A stretch of DNA of 64,000 bases from Virgibacillus natechei (GTDB lineage: Bacteria; Bacillota; Bacilli; Bacillales; Amphibacillaceae): positions 744,001 to 808,000 of the forward strand of contig NZ_CP110224.1 of assembly GCF_026013645.1 (NCBI RefSeq), written 5' to 3'. Below the pieces are notes generated by a model. It ran no database searches. It was not told the DNA's origin and saw only the letters and a list, made by a program, of their open reading frames with translations. How positions within the stretch are numbered: the stretch's first letter is position 1; each line of letters starts with the position of its first letter. The translations under genes and the position numbers were made by a program. Shown in pieces: positions 45,845-55,135 of this stretch.

Positions 45845-46414
45845 GTGTTATATCTATTGCGAAAGTTATTTTCTAGGAATGTCACGCCAACAAATAAACA
45901 TAGGCCCCACTGGTGGTTTCTTTCCTTATTTCTTGCCGCTATCATGGTTCTTTTGACGCTATCGTCATGTGCGAGTAATACCGCAGACAAATCTGATGTG
46001 GACGGGGTGTCGGACGAGGTTTATGAACAACTTGTGCAGCAATACTTTTTTACATGGACAACGACAGAAATCCTATTGGATGATGATTTTGATGGCAAGA
46101 AGACCGACAATAGCTGGATAATTGAACATGAATTATTTGAAGACGCTGAGCAATATGCAAAAGAACATGATGAATCTCATCCTTTTAGTTTTTTCCCTAA
46201 TCCGCTATTGTATGAGGCGCTTGGTAAAAAAGATTCATTTACAGAAACGGAACAGAAATACATCGAAAAAATGGAAGAATTTTATGAGTCCGCGAGTCGG
46301 TTAAATGATATGGATGAATATAAAGCATTACAAAGAGATTTGAAGGACTCGCTAAATATAAAAGATTCCTATAACCCTTTTAGTGAGGTAGAAAAGAAAC
46401 TGAGTGATTCTTGA
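45845..46414 (+). CDS. Putative lipoprotein of unknown function
   Basis: The 189-aa protein has a long basic N-terminus, a hydrophobic segment (about residues 24-41) and lipobox-like 'LTLSSCAS'. A helical, mostly acidic domain follows with 'FFTWTTTEILLDDDFDG'. No family is recognised. The start may be GTG 45845 or TTG 45857; AAGAGG lies upstream of both and is better spaced for TTG. It stands alone between the toxin island and remnants. An immunity role is possible but not supported. Confidence 0.5.
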   Translation: MLYLLRKLFSRNVTPTNKHRPHWWFLSLFLAAIMVLLTLSSCASNTADKSDVDGVSDEVYEQLVQQYFFTWTTTEILLDDDFDGKKTDNSWIIEHELFEDAEQYAKEHDESHPFSFFPNPLLYEALGKKDSFTETEQKYIEKMEEFYESASRLNDMDEYKALQRDLKDSLNIKDSYNPFSEVEKKLSDS

Positions 46415-46481
46415 TAGATTCCTGTAAAATGCGTAGAAACGAAAGGGAATATTGCTCCTGTTAACAACGATTCTTTAGAAT

Positions 46482-46709
46482 ATGGAGTGTAATATTAAAG
46501 GCATTGAGAGTGGAATATATCATGTCCCGGGAAGCACATATTATGACAGAACAAAAAATGTTTTCGAGTGGTTCTGTTCATCAGAAAAAGCTCGCGATGC
46601 CAGATATAGAGCTCGATCCGAAATTTATATGCCGAAGGTGCTTAGATATCGAATAATTCGGAATTATTTGATATCCAGGCAAAATTTTATATTTAGGAGG
46701 GATTGTTAA
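46482..46709 (+). pseudogene. Fragment of a nuclease-associated C-terminal domain
   Basis: The frame '[20 protein letters not shown]' then '[16 protein letters not shown]' matches the small two-cysteine domain (C-N-I-K-G ... I-Y-H-V-P-G ... Y-Y ... W-F-C) at the C-terminus of many thermonuclease-like and surface proteins. Here it has no partner domain, lacks an RBS and runs into unrelated residues. It may be the tail of a lost toxin or nuclease. Confidence 0.5.
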
Positions 46710-46824
46710 CATACATGTTCCGCACTGTTATTATGGGGTAAAGACAATGTTATTCTACTTGTAACCAGAAATGTACGCATTCACTTATACATTAAAAGCA
46801 TCTAGAAACTCAATATCTCCATAC

Positions 46825-46856
46825 ACAAAAAACAGGAGAAGAACCGGTCTTCTCCT
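46825..46856 (-). terminator. Terminator of the tatA remnant
   Basis: Perfect 9-bp stem (46834-46842 with 46848-46856), loop ACCGG. On the minus strand it is followed by a GTTTTTTGTG run. Confidence 0.8.
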
Positions 46857-46871
46857 ACTGCCATATACTTA

Positions 46872-47088
46872 TTAAAAATCAATTCTCCCGGGTTTACCCT
46901 TGTTTTTTTCTTCATTATCCTGCGAACCATCCGACATTACATCGAGTGCCGAAGTTTTAAATTCCTTCAAAGTCTGTCCGGCTGCCTTACCAATTTCCGG
47001 CAGCTTCTTCGGCCCGAATACAATTGGGGCAACGACTATGATTAGAATCATACTAGTGGAGAATGGTTAAATTATCCACCCCTTCCAT
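46872..47088 (-). pseudogene. tatA: tatA, twin-arginine translocase subunit, frameshifted
   Basis: On the minus strand, ATG 47088 (GGGAGGAATAAC in front) opens 'MEGVDNLTILH' and stops at 47053. One frame over, 47051-46872 encodes 'MILIIVVAPIVFGPKKLPEI' then 'GKAAGQTLKEFK' and an acidic-basic tail. That is the TatA pattern: membrane helix, F-G-P hinge, amphipathic helix. Dropping one T (CTCCACTAG to CTCCACAG) restores a single protein of about 71 aa. Either a recent frameshift or a sequencing error. The C-terminal frame alone lacks a proper N-terminus. Confidence 0.75.
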
Positions 47089-47126
47089 GTTATTCCTCCC
47101 TTAGATAGAGTAATAGAAAGGGATGA

Positions 47127-47262
47127 ATGATGTTGAAAAAACAAGCAGTTGCGATTGACCTTAGTGATAAACAACATAAAATCCTTGAACAAATGGCTCG
47201 CGGTACTCACAGCCCTCTCCATTATATTCAGCGATCTCAAGTTATCCTTAAAGCGGCAGACT
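47127..47262 (+). mobile_element. IS630-family transposase fragment (N-terminus)
   Basis: 47127-47262 encodes 'AIDLSDKQHKILEQMARGTH' followed by 'YIQRSQVILKAAD', the start of IS630-type transposases (helix-turn-helix before the DDE domain). It breaks off abruptly into toxin-tail-like sequence. The rest of the element and its ends are missing, so it is immobile. Confidence 0.7.
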
Positions 47263-47266
47263 GGTT

Positions 47267-47401
47267 CGGCTTGATTGGCTCTATGATCATGCAGATGATA
47301 TATGGGAAGCTACAAAAAATTTCGTAGGCGATGCAGTATCAGAAATAACTAATGTTAGGTACAATTTTTGGTTAAAGGTCTGGTGGGGGATAAAACTTTA
47401 A
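47267..47401 (+). pseudogene. Possible orphan toxin-tail fragment
   Basis: In the frame from 47267 the DNA reads 'LDWLYDHADDIWEATKNFVG', 'DAVSEITNVRYNFW' and stops at 47401. The spacing of 'LYD' and 'VGDAV' recalls the ends of toxin 3 and the orphan tail at 42070, and the composition fits. It abuts the transposase fragment. Similarity is weak and short. From 47402 to 47570 I see no gene. Confidence 0.4.
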
Positions 47402-47582
47402 AGATACGTTAATAACATTTTATAGAAATAAGGAATATTGAACATGTACAACAAATAAAGGTTTACTATATACACCCTGGCAGTTAGTAAACAATGCACC
47501 TCTTTTTGGAAGGTAAAATACTATTCGGTTACAGCGGAAGCGCTGGGGATACTTAGTGATAAGAGTCGTCTGGGGGGGTATT

Positions 47583-48986
47583 ATGGAAAGGAAACAAGCA
47601 TTATACTTTTATCAACCAAGGATTAAAAACATTTTGATATTAATAATGTGCTCGGTCTTTATGGCATTGGGAGTTGTGGTAGGTGTCTTTGCTTTTAACG
47701 AACGGGACTTTTTTATGAGTGGGTTAGGAGCGTTCCTAGCAGTATTTTTTGGATTTTTGATATTTATGTTACTTAAAAGTATATTTGGATCGAAACCTTA
47801 CCTCATTTTAACGGAAGAAACATTAACGATCGGCGCCTCATCCAAGAACGCCGTTCCCCTAAGATGGGAAGATATCGAAGGGTATGATATACGAAGTGTT
47901 GGCTTTAATAAAATCATAGAAATTATGTTGTATGATGAAGAAAAATATCGTGACCAGATGTCCAAAGCCGCCGCATGGTTTAATAAAATGAATGATGTGA
48001 TGAACTATAGATCGTTCGGGATTGGATGGGGGCAGGTTAAGCGCAAGGACCGGAGCAGATTGGCGCGTGAATTGGACAGACGTATTTTTGAATCCCATGA
48101 GCCTCTCCATGAAAATTATGATTCTGTGAATGAAGCTGATAAAACGGAACAAGTTCTCTACAGACAACATGGAATCCGGCGGCAAATGATGTTCGATAAA
48201 AAAAGACAAAAGGATCGCAGACAAGTGAACGGTAAATACCTGTTACAATCGTATGGCATCAGTTTGCTTCTGACGGGCGCTGCGTTTCTCATGTTTTATT
48301 GGTCAGATGATGATGGAAATACATCTCTGCTTATCGGTTCGTTTATCTTGTATCCTTTCGCAAAAGTAATATGGGATGTTCTCTTGGGATTCCGACTCAG
48401 GTATAAAATGGAAGAGGATGAGTCGTCTGTTTCTATATTTTTTTACAGATTCATGTTTTTCATTCACATATTACTATACCTTTTTAGTCTTGTTATTGCG
48501 CCATTTGGCATTATTTATTATATTTTTATAGCCGTCCGTCATCAAGCCAGGAAAAGGAGAAGTAGATTAGATACGAAAGCCTCAAGTAAAAAGTCATTTT
48601 CGATGCGTTTTGTCATTTTTCCACTGAATGTTTTCGTCATGCAGGCGCTTGCCTTTATTCTGCTCGCCCTGGAAATCGAGAACTTTCTAGTATTAGCAGC
48701 CCTTATGTTATACGGTGTCACCTTTTCTGTTTATGTCGCTTTATCCCCTGACAATAGAAGTTACTTTTTAAGTCTGGTTGCGTATTTATGGCGAATCGGC
48801 ATTTGCTTTTTGATTCAATTTTTTCTATTCTCATGGAACGTGAAAGACGAGTATACCGGAATCGTTGCTTTATTTCTACTTTCGCTTCCACTATTTTTGC
48901 TGCCAAGTTACCTCTTTTATTTATGGGGGAAGGGAAGTTTGCGTCGGTTGGTGTATCGTCTGTACGAAATGCGATGGGGGAGTTAG
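47583..48986 (+). CDS. Polytopic membrane protein with PH-like N-terminal part
   Basis: The 467-aa protein begins with two membrane helices and 'KPYLILTEETLTIGASSKNA' plus 'LRWEDIEGYDI', the layout of STM3941-type bacterial PH-like membrane proteins. A basic cytoplasmic stretch and six or so further helices follow. ATG 47583 has GGGGGGG four bases away. It precedes the frameshifted membrane gene and VWA module. Role unknown; membrane immunity or envelope maintenance are both possible. Confidence 0.6.
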   Translation: MERKQALYFYQPRIKNILILIMCSVFMALGVVVGVFAFNERDFFMSGLGAFLAVFFGFLIFMLLKSIFGSKPYLILTEETLTIGASSKNAVPLRWEDIEGYDIRSVGFNKIIEIMLYDEEKYRDQMSKAAAWFNKMNDVMNYRSFGIGWGQVKRKDRSRLARELDRRIFESHEPLHENYDSVNEADKTEQVLYRQHGIRRQMMFDKKRQKDRRQVNGKYLLQSYGISLLLTGAAFLMFYWSDDDGNTSLLIGSFILYPFAKVIWDVLLGFRLRYKMEEDESSVSIFFYRFMFFIHILLYLFSLVIAPFGIIYYIFIAVRHQARKRRSRLDTKASSKKSFSMRFVIFPLNVFVMQALAFILLALEIENFLVLAALMLYGVTFSVYVALSPDNRSYFLSLVAYLWRIGICFLIQFFLFSWNVKDEYTGIVALFLLSLPLFLLPSYLFYLWGKGSLRRLVYRLYEMRWGS

Positions 48987-49079
48987 TTAGGGGGAAACAA
49001 ATTAGTAGTTATTACAGGTGAAAATGAACGATATATAATTACCGATTTCACGATGTGAAAAGCGAGGAGTGGTATCATC

Positions 49080-49675
49080 GTGGAAATGAAATTAATTCCT
49101 TTTTATGTAGAAGCCAATCGCAACAGAATGGGGTATATTTTATTCATTGGTATGAACAGCAGGAAGGTTTATAGGGTATATAATGATAATTATCGTTTTT
49201 TTAATAGCGCAAAGTACTGGGTTTATTTTTTCGGGGCTTTTTGGATTCTTAAAACAATAAGTGGTATCAATATCCATATGAACTTCCTTTTCAGTGTGCT
49301 TATTCTGCTGGTACTGGGCGGAGTTTCCTTCTGGTTTGGGAATCACTATATATATAATAAAGCATTGAAGAAGATGGATTTAAAAGATGTATATTTAACA
49401 AAGGATGAATTTATTGATTATGCCAAAGCTGGCCGTCATAATGCCCGTTTGATCCTAATCATATTATCGATTTGTGTCACTGTTTTCCTTATCCTCATAA
49501 TCTTGTACCTTGCTGTGCGTTCAATTGATTTATTAATAATTTTAACATTGAATTGAATTATTTCATTATAGGCGGGATAATTCGGTCGATCCCTATACTG
49601 CGTCTTCGCCTGAATTATCAAAACAGTTATTTGGAGGAAGTCGCGACTGCAGTGAATGATAAAATGCTGAAATAA
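49080..49675 (+). pseudogene. Frameshifted copy of the membrane protein at 15002
   Basis: GTG 49080 shares the upstream GCGAGGAG region and about 90% of the sequence with the gene at 15002. After 'LIILTLN' the single base C of the intact gene is replaced by GAATTA, giving a stop at 49554-49556. The remaining 35 codons ('SIPILRLRLNYQNSYLEEVA') are preserved in another frame to 49675. The truncated product would lose the last membrane helix. Confidence 0.85.
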
Positions 49676-50304
49676 AGGTGCATGCATTAAAAATGAAAGA
49701 CAGTATTAAGAGGTCTGTAGTATTTGAACTCTTCTATTTCAAATACGTTTACTATTTTTATATTGATAGCTTTAATCTTATAGGGGATTTTTCAGAGAAT
49801 TTTTCTATAAAAAAATCATGAAGATATAAGGTAGGATTGACGTCATTAATACTTGAGGATTATATCGATTTTTTACCCCTATAGAAAGAAATCTTTTGTA
49901 ATCTTTTTCTTGTTGAATAGGAATAACCTATTATATCTCAGAGAATTTTATCATGCGCTATTATATAGACAAAACAAAAAGGAGATCATCTTAGATGAGT
50001 ATAGTTTGGAGAAATAATGCTATTAAAGGAATAAAACTTGTATAGAGTTTTATAGTTTCATCGCTTCACTATCGAGATTTCTTTTTATTATAATATTTTT
50101 TGATACAGGAGAAATACGGCTTTTGGCTATAGGTTGTCTGTTTGTGGGGGTTATCTTTATGATGATATCAATTAGATAAAAAATACTAAAAAACAGGAAC
50201 GATTATGGTTGTATTTGAGAACTTTATCGAATATTGCAGGAGAATAATTAGTCTTAATAGAATACAGAAGAAAAAATAAACAAATATTGTTAGGAGAATT
50301 CTTA
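49676..50304 (+). other. Spacer with a decayed small membrane-protein gene
   Basis: AAGGAGATCATCTTAG precedes ATG 49995, which opens 'SIVWRNNAIKGIKLV' and stops; one frame over, 'FIIIFFDTGEIRLLAIGCLF' and 'VGVIFMMISIR' run to a stop at 50179. A one-base frameshift would explain this as a two-helix membrane protein of about 60 aa. The rest has no gene. The last bases (TAGGAGAATTCTTA) are the RBS region shared by VWA genes. Confidence 0.5.
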
Positions 50305-51732
50305 GTGCGATACATAAAGGTTTTAAGCATGATCTTCGTTACAGTTTTCCTATTACTTGGTTGTACAGATGAGAGTGCAACTGAAGATAATAGTGAAGCG
50401 AAATCTGAAAATGAAACAGCAGAAAATGAGGGTGCTTCCAGTGAAAATGTAAAGTCAGATGAAGATGAGAGAGATCAGGAGCAAGAAAGTCAGGGAAATA
50501 CGGAATTAGAATTTCTAGATGATATACCAAGTGTGCCAGAGGATGCAGGAGGATTAATCAATCAAAAACAAGGTGAATATGCTGATATAGACGTTAGAGA
50601 TGACAGTGTTGCGGAAGATGTATTAGAAGATATACGAAAATTGTCAGCTCTACCGGAAACTGCCAGTGAAGAGGAACTTAATAAATACTTTAACTATCTA
50701 TATTCATTAGTTGCAGTGGATTTTCCTGATCCTCAGGATACAGTAAATAAATGGGAATTCGGCTCATTTGGTGACCCGGATTTACCTGATTCCCGTTACC
50801 ACTTTAAAGAAAACTTTAATGTTGAAGTCATACTGGATGCCAGCGGAAGTATGGCAAATTATGCAGGTGATCAAACAAGAATGCAACTTGCAAAGGAATC
50901 AATTAATAGCTTTTTGGACAACTTGCCTGAAGAAGCAAATGTATCTCTTCGCATATATGGACATAAAGGTACAAGTGAGAATAGTGATAAGGAATTATCT
51001 TGTGGTTCCATTGAACAAATTTATGGTTTCGATTCTTATGATGAATCAAGTTTCACTGATGCTTTAAACAAATTTGAACCAAGTGGCTGGACACCATTAG
51101 CAGATGCATTAAAGCAATCTGAAGAAGCACTAAAAGACTTTGATACCGAAAACAATACAAATCTAATTTACGTTGTCAGTGATGGTATTGAAACTTGTGA
51201 TGGTGACCCCGTGCAGGTTGCTGAGTCATTATCTAGCTCAAATGCGCAACCAATTATTAATATTATTGGGTTTCAAGCAGATGCAGATGCACAGGAACAA
51301 CTCCAAGATATGGCAGACGTAGCTGATGGGATATATGCTATGGTAAATAATCAGGAGGAGCTTGAAGAAGAGTTTGATCGTGCAGAGGAAGTGTTGGAAG
51401 CATGGGAAGAGTGGAAGGAAGATGCTTTAAAAGATGTTGATTCAGCAAGAGTGGATAATCATTTTGATATTATGGAGGTTACTAACAGCTGGTTTAAATC
51501 AGAGCTTCACTTGAAAAATAATTTGACCAGGTTAATAAGAATTTTTGAAGATGAAGGCATTGTTAACGGAGACCAAGCCGATGAGTTTAGAAGTAAAAGA
51601 GATGACGTTGAAAATCTCATAGACAATACAGAAGCTGAAATTGAAGAAAACTTGAAAGATATTAGTACGGAAACTTTAGAAGAAATGAAGAATACCATTA
51701 ATGAAAGGTATGATCAACAAACAGAGGAATAA
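50305..51732 (+). CDS. VWA-domain lipoprotein (intact, module A)
   Basis: The 475-aa lipoprotein has lipobox 'LLLGCTDE', an acidic spacer, 'VPEDAGGLINQKQGEY', 'WEFGSFGDPDLPDSRYHFKE' and a von Willebrand factor A domain with full MIDAS ('DASGSMA', 'GWTPLADAL', 'VVSDGIETC'), then a helical C-terminus. I chose GTG 50305 by alignment with 15811 and 16611 and because AGGAG is 8 bases away. It precedes the secreted repeat-protein gene by 38 bases and is probably cotranscribed. A metal-dependent surface binding or assembly role is likely. Confidence 0.87.
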   Translation: MRYIKVLSMIFVTVFLLLGCTDESATEDNSEAKSENETAENEGASSENVKSDEDERDQEQESQGNTELEFLDDIPSVPEDAGGLINQKQGEYADIDVRDDSVAEDVLEDIRKLSALPETASEEELNKYFNYLYSLVAVDFPDPQDTVNKWEFGSFGDPDLPDSRYHFKENFNVEVILDASGSMANYAGDQTRMQLAKESINSFLDNLPEEANVSLRIYGHKGTSENSDKELSCGSIEQIYGFDSYDESSFTDALNKFEPSGWTPLADALKQSEEALKDFDTENNTNLIYVVSDGIETCDGDPVQVAESLSSSNAQPIINIIGFQADADAQEQLQDMADVADGIYAMVNNQEELEEEFDRAEEVLEAWEEWKEDALKDVDSARVDNHFDIMEVTNSWFKSELHLKNNLTRLIRIFEDEGIVNGDQADEFRSKRDDVENLIDNTEAEIEENLKDISTETLEEMKNTINERYDQQTEE

Positions 51733-51770
51733 CAGGTGGGGCTTTACAATAGTACTTGTTCAACGGGGTG

Positions 51771-53279
51771 ATGAGGATTGGAAGATTGATTAAAAGGATA
51801 TTTGTTTCCCTTGCCATTGTTTTCTTAACGTTTTTCCCCGTCATTGAGCCTGTAGCTCACGCGGTAGAATCATGGACAGGTAACTCCTGGGAAGGTGAGT
51901 CATGGGAGGGCACCCCATGGACAGGAGACTCCTGGGATGGTTCTAGCCTCCAATGGGAAGGGAATCCGTGGACCGGAGATTCCTGGGAAGGAAATGATTG
52001 GGAAGGACAGGGCACGGAAGGATCCACTTGGAACGGCAACGAATGGAGTAGTGTTCCATGGTATTTAGATGGATGGTCACAAGATGGGTTTTATGGTGAC
52101 TCATGGACTGGGGATGGCACCTCAGGAAATGAATGGTCACAACCAGGTTTTCAAGGTAATCCATACACTGGAGATGCGTGGTCACAGTAGGGCTATTCTG
52201 GGAATCCATGGATGCAGCCGGGATATGAAGGCAGTCCTTATGCTGGGGATGCTTGGAATCAGCCAGGATTTCAAGGCAGTAATTCCTATGTGGGAAACCC
52301 TTGGAACTATTCAGGATTTGCAGGTGATCCTTATTCCGGCAATCCGTATGGAGAGAACCCTTGGAACGGATCTGGGTTTGCAGGCGATCCGTATTTAGGT
52401 AATCCATACTTAGGAGACCCATTATACGGAAGCCCATATTCTGGAAACACATCTGATGGTAACTTGAATGGTTTAAATGACTATACACCACCAGAACGGT
52501 TTTATGATACGGAATATTTTAAAGCAACAGACTTTGCTGTTAATACAATGGTAAATGGAACAGTAAACCTATTAGATGGTGGTATAGACGACGGTTTCCA
52601 AACTGGAATGCATGCAACTGATCTAATCCTTGGTAGTGCTAAGCTGCATGTAGGTGATCATGCTGCATTTGACGCTTATGATGTTGGTTCAAAATCTTAT
52701 GAAGCTTATAATGATTATAAAGCTCTCGAGGATTTGCGGAGAAATACAGATTATTTAGATACAACTATTCAAGGAACACACAGTGCTAATCAGGTTTCGA
52801 ATGCATCAAAGCTAAGACAATACGGATCATTATTCGCTGATTCAGCAAAACAAATAGGTACAAACATGAAATTCTCCAATGTCTCGAACACTTGGAATAA
52901 TATGAGTGCTTTAACCAAGTTTAATGGTGTGACATCAGCTTTGAACGCTGGCGTATCGGCTTATCAGAAAGGTGCAAGTATATCCGATTTCTCTCAAACA
53001 TTACAGAGCGACGCTTCCGGAGCAGAGAAAACTGCAGCTGGTGCTGAGATTGGAGTTAACCTTGGTGAAACAGTCATGAGTGCCGGTGGTGTTGCAGCCA
53101 CAATCCCTGGGGGTCAGGCTGTTGGTCTTGGATTGGCAGCAGCAGGGGCTGGTCTATTCGCAGTATCAAAGACAACTCAATTAATTGCAAACAATACCGA
53201 CAAAATTAAGGCAGGTTGGAACAAAACCAAAGACGTTGCGAAAAAAGGATGGGATACTGTAACAGGGTGGTTTTCTTAG
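51771..53279 (+). pseudogene. Secreted aromatic-Gly pentapeptide-repeat protein A, one nonsense codon
   Basis: ATG 51771 opens a signal peptide with cleavage region 'PVAHAVESW', then tandem W-x-G-x-x units (residues about 35-140). After TAG at 52188-52190 (codon 140) the same frame continues with more units, now mostly Y/F/W-x-G-[DN]-P, to about 52455, then a middle domain, a Gly/Ala-rich hydrophobic segment (about 53050-53180) and the end 'VAKKGWDTVTGWFS'. Without the stop it is 502 aa. The equivalent position in copy B is Ser or Gln, each one base from TAG. The design suggests a surface repeat stalk carrying a membrane-active tail. I recognise no described family. Confidence 0.75.
51873..52455 (+). 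repeat. Aromatic-X-Gly pentapeptide repeat region
   Basis: About 30 units of five codons. The first third is W-[TEDN]-G-x-x ('SWEGESWEGTPWTGDSWDG'); later units become Y/F-x-G-[DN]-P ('DPYLGNPYLGDPLYGSPYSG'). TGGGAAGG- and GATTCCTGG-like 15-base words recur. The matching region of copy B is about 55751-56065. Confidence 0.85.
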
Positions 53280-53521
53280 ATATATTGTATAATTTTTATT
53301 GCATTAGTTAGGTCGAGGGATTACAAACAGAATGGAGTATTGGTCACTCTGTTCTGTCCCCTCAAAGTTGTTAAGTTACTGTGTCATAATATACATAATA
53401 TTTGATAGGTAATCGGTTAAAATATGTATAATTTTTAATTTAAAAAGAAAAAAGATATAAAAGATATAAAAGATTTTAGTTTTTCGATGCTAATACTTAT
53501 TAAAGTAAGGGGATGGCTTTG

Positions 53522-54346
53522 ATGCAAATCGACAACGAGAAGCTACTGAAGCTGGGAAAAAAATATCAAAAATGGCTTGAGGCTACATCAGTAAATCTTG
53601 ATGCCTATAAGATAAATGGTAATGCTTATTACCTGGCAAATTATACAAGCAAATTCAGTACTAAGATAAAAGCATATGCAGTAATATCTCCTGATTCAAA
53701 TGATAAGGAAGAAGCAATGCAAGCTATTTCTCCACATTTTTATTTCTCAATCAGTAGTAATAATATTTTAGATAGTACTGCAAAAAGAGCGAAACGCGAC
53801 TTTTCCGTTTTGGAAAAAATTAGAGATTATTTAAAAATCATTGTCGAATCCGAAGTGTTGGATCCTAAAAAAGAGATTATCTATCAGCGTTCGTTAAATA
53901 TTTTGCAATCCATGACAGATTTACAGTATGAGATGATACAGCTATGGGAGGGTTCACAATCTCTGGAAAACACTGTGGTAGAAAGAGGTGTCTTTACAGA
54001 TACAGATATTGAAAAAGTAATGCACTATGTCATACTTACCGATCTTATTCAGTATAAACAGTTTAAAGATCGATATGATAACTGTAAGGATTTCGATGTT
54101 ATTTATGAAAACAGGAATAATCCAGAAATTAAACCATATGAAAAATACTTGGATAGTAAGATATTAAAAGGGATGACTAGTGAAGCAGCGGAAGATCAGT
54201 TAAAAGGTTCACTTGATAGATTGACTCAAAATCAGTATCTCGGCAATATGAGCGAGTCTGAAATATATGATAAATGGATGAAATCATACAAGGAAGGCTT
54301 AGATACGCGAGTTCAAAAAGAGATAAAGATGTTGCGCTATCCATAA
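53522..54346 (+). CDS. Unrecognised cytosolic protein of module A (paralogue of 57049)
   Basis: The 274-aa protein has no signal peptide or membrane helix. Features shared with the paralogue at 57049: 'YKINGNAYYLANY' against 'YKINNNDYYLVVY' near the start, 'LTDLIQYKQFKDRY' against 'TFDFIQYKQLTEQY', and the end 'KEIKMLRYP' against 'RQKKMLRHP'. ATG 53522 is better spaced from TAAGGGG than ATG 53513. It sits between the repeat protein and the membrane protein in both modules, so it belongs to the system; immunity, chaperone or regulator roles are open. Confidence 0.7.
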   Translation: MQIDNEKLLKLGKKYQKWLEATSVNLDAYKINGNAYYLANYTSKFSTKIKAYAVISPDSNDKEEAMQAISPHFYFSISSNNILDSTAKRAKRDFSVLEKIRDYLKIIVESEVLDPKKEIIYQRSLNILQSMTDLQYEMIQLWEGSQSLENTVVERGVFTDTDIEKVMHYVILTDLIQYKQFKDRYDNCKDFDVIYENRNNPEIKPYEKYLDSKILKGMTSEAAEDQLKGSLDRLTQNQYLGNMSESEIYDKWMKSYKEGLDTRVQKEIKMLRYP

Positions 54347-54357
54347 AGGAGATACTA

Positions 54358-55077
54358 ATGACTAATCCATTACGTTACACTTGGCAATTATATACAGGGA
54401 AATTTGAAAAAGTATTTGTTTTGATGTTGACAACAACATTACCCTTACTTATGCTTCACTCTTTTACTACCAATTACATATATACCATTACACCTAGTTT
54501 GGATCCTGTCTATTCTTTTGCGGATATATATTATGCTTTGCTGACAATTTTGTTTTATCTATTTGCACAAATTCCCTAAATTCGGTTTGTATATAATGAA
54601 TACAAAGGTAGCGAACATAGTTTAAGGAACGCTGTTTTTCATTTTCTGGCTAATGGTTTTACCGTGTTTTTATTTGCTGTTATTGTTTCAATTTTATCGG
54701 CCATTGGTTTTATGTTTTTTGCCATTCCAGGGCTACTATTGCTGGCTCTCGTTTTCCCTATTCCTTATATCAGCATTTTTGATGAGAAATCAGTATGGAA
54801 AGCGTTTAAAGAAGGTATACGTATCGGAAAAAAACAATTTTTAAAAATTTTCCTGATTATTGTAATCACAGGAACGGTTGAAGGTATTATAGGTTTGTTT
54901 GTAGTAGCACAGGTTTTTACTATTACGGATTCCTTCGCAGCACAAATCCTTACGCAAATGACCTTGAATCTATTAATCTTTCCATTTGTTATTATGTATA
55001 TCACATCAAGTGTCCTAAAATGGCGGGAAGAATTAGATGTATTGGAGATTAACGAAAAAGAAGAAGCAACTTCATGA
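54358..55077 (+). pseudogene. Polytopic membrane protein of module A, one nonsense codon
   Basis: ATG 54358 (AAAGGAGATACTA in front) opens a frame of 239 codons with about six membrane helices, interrupted only by TAA at 54577-54579 (codon 74). The copy at 57890 has TAT there ('AQVPYIRFVYNEH' against 'AQIP*IRFVYNEY'), so a Tyr codon mutated. 'FDEKSVWKAFKEGIRIGKKQ' is a conserved cytoplasmic loop, similar to membrane domains of DUF975/YciC-like proteins. It starts 11 bases after the preceding gene. Confidence 0.8.
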
Positions 55078-55135
55078 TAAAGTATATTTCAGAATGTGGA
55101 ATGTTATAGAAATAAAAAAAGGGAGTTTTTAAAAA

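Noticed and set aside
46482..46709. Functional nuclease gene
   Set aside because: Only the small C-terminal two-cysteine domain is present, with no catalytic part and no RBS.
49995..50179. Intact small membrane-protein gene
   Set aside because: A stop after 16 codons and a frame change are needed to read it; treated as decayed.
51873..52455. Possible CRISPR array because of short regular repeats
   Set aside because: The period is 15 bases, in frame with codons, with no conserved repeat of 24-40 bases and no unique spacers. It is a protein repeat.
51943..52491. Long minus-strand open frame (182 codons) opposite the repeat gene
   Set aside because: It is the antisense of the 15-base periodic repeats, which keeps frames open by composition. 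No RBS or plausible protein features.
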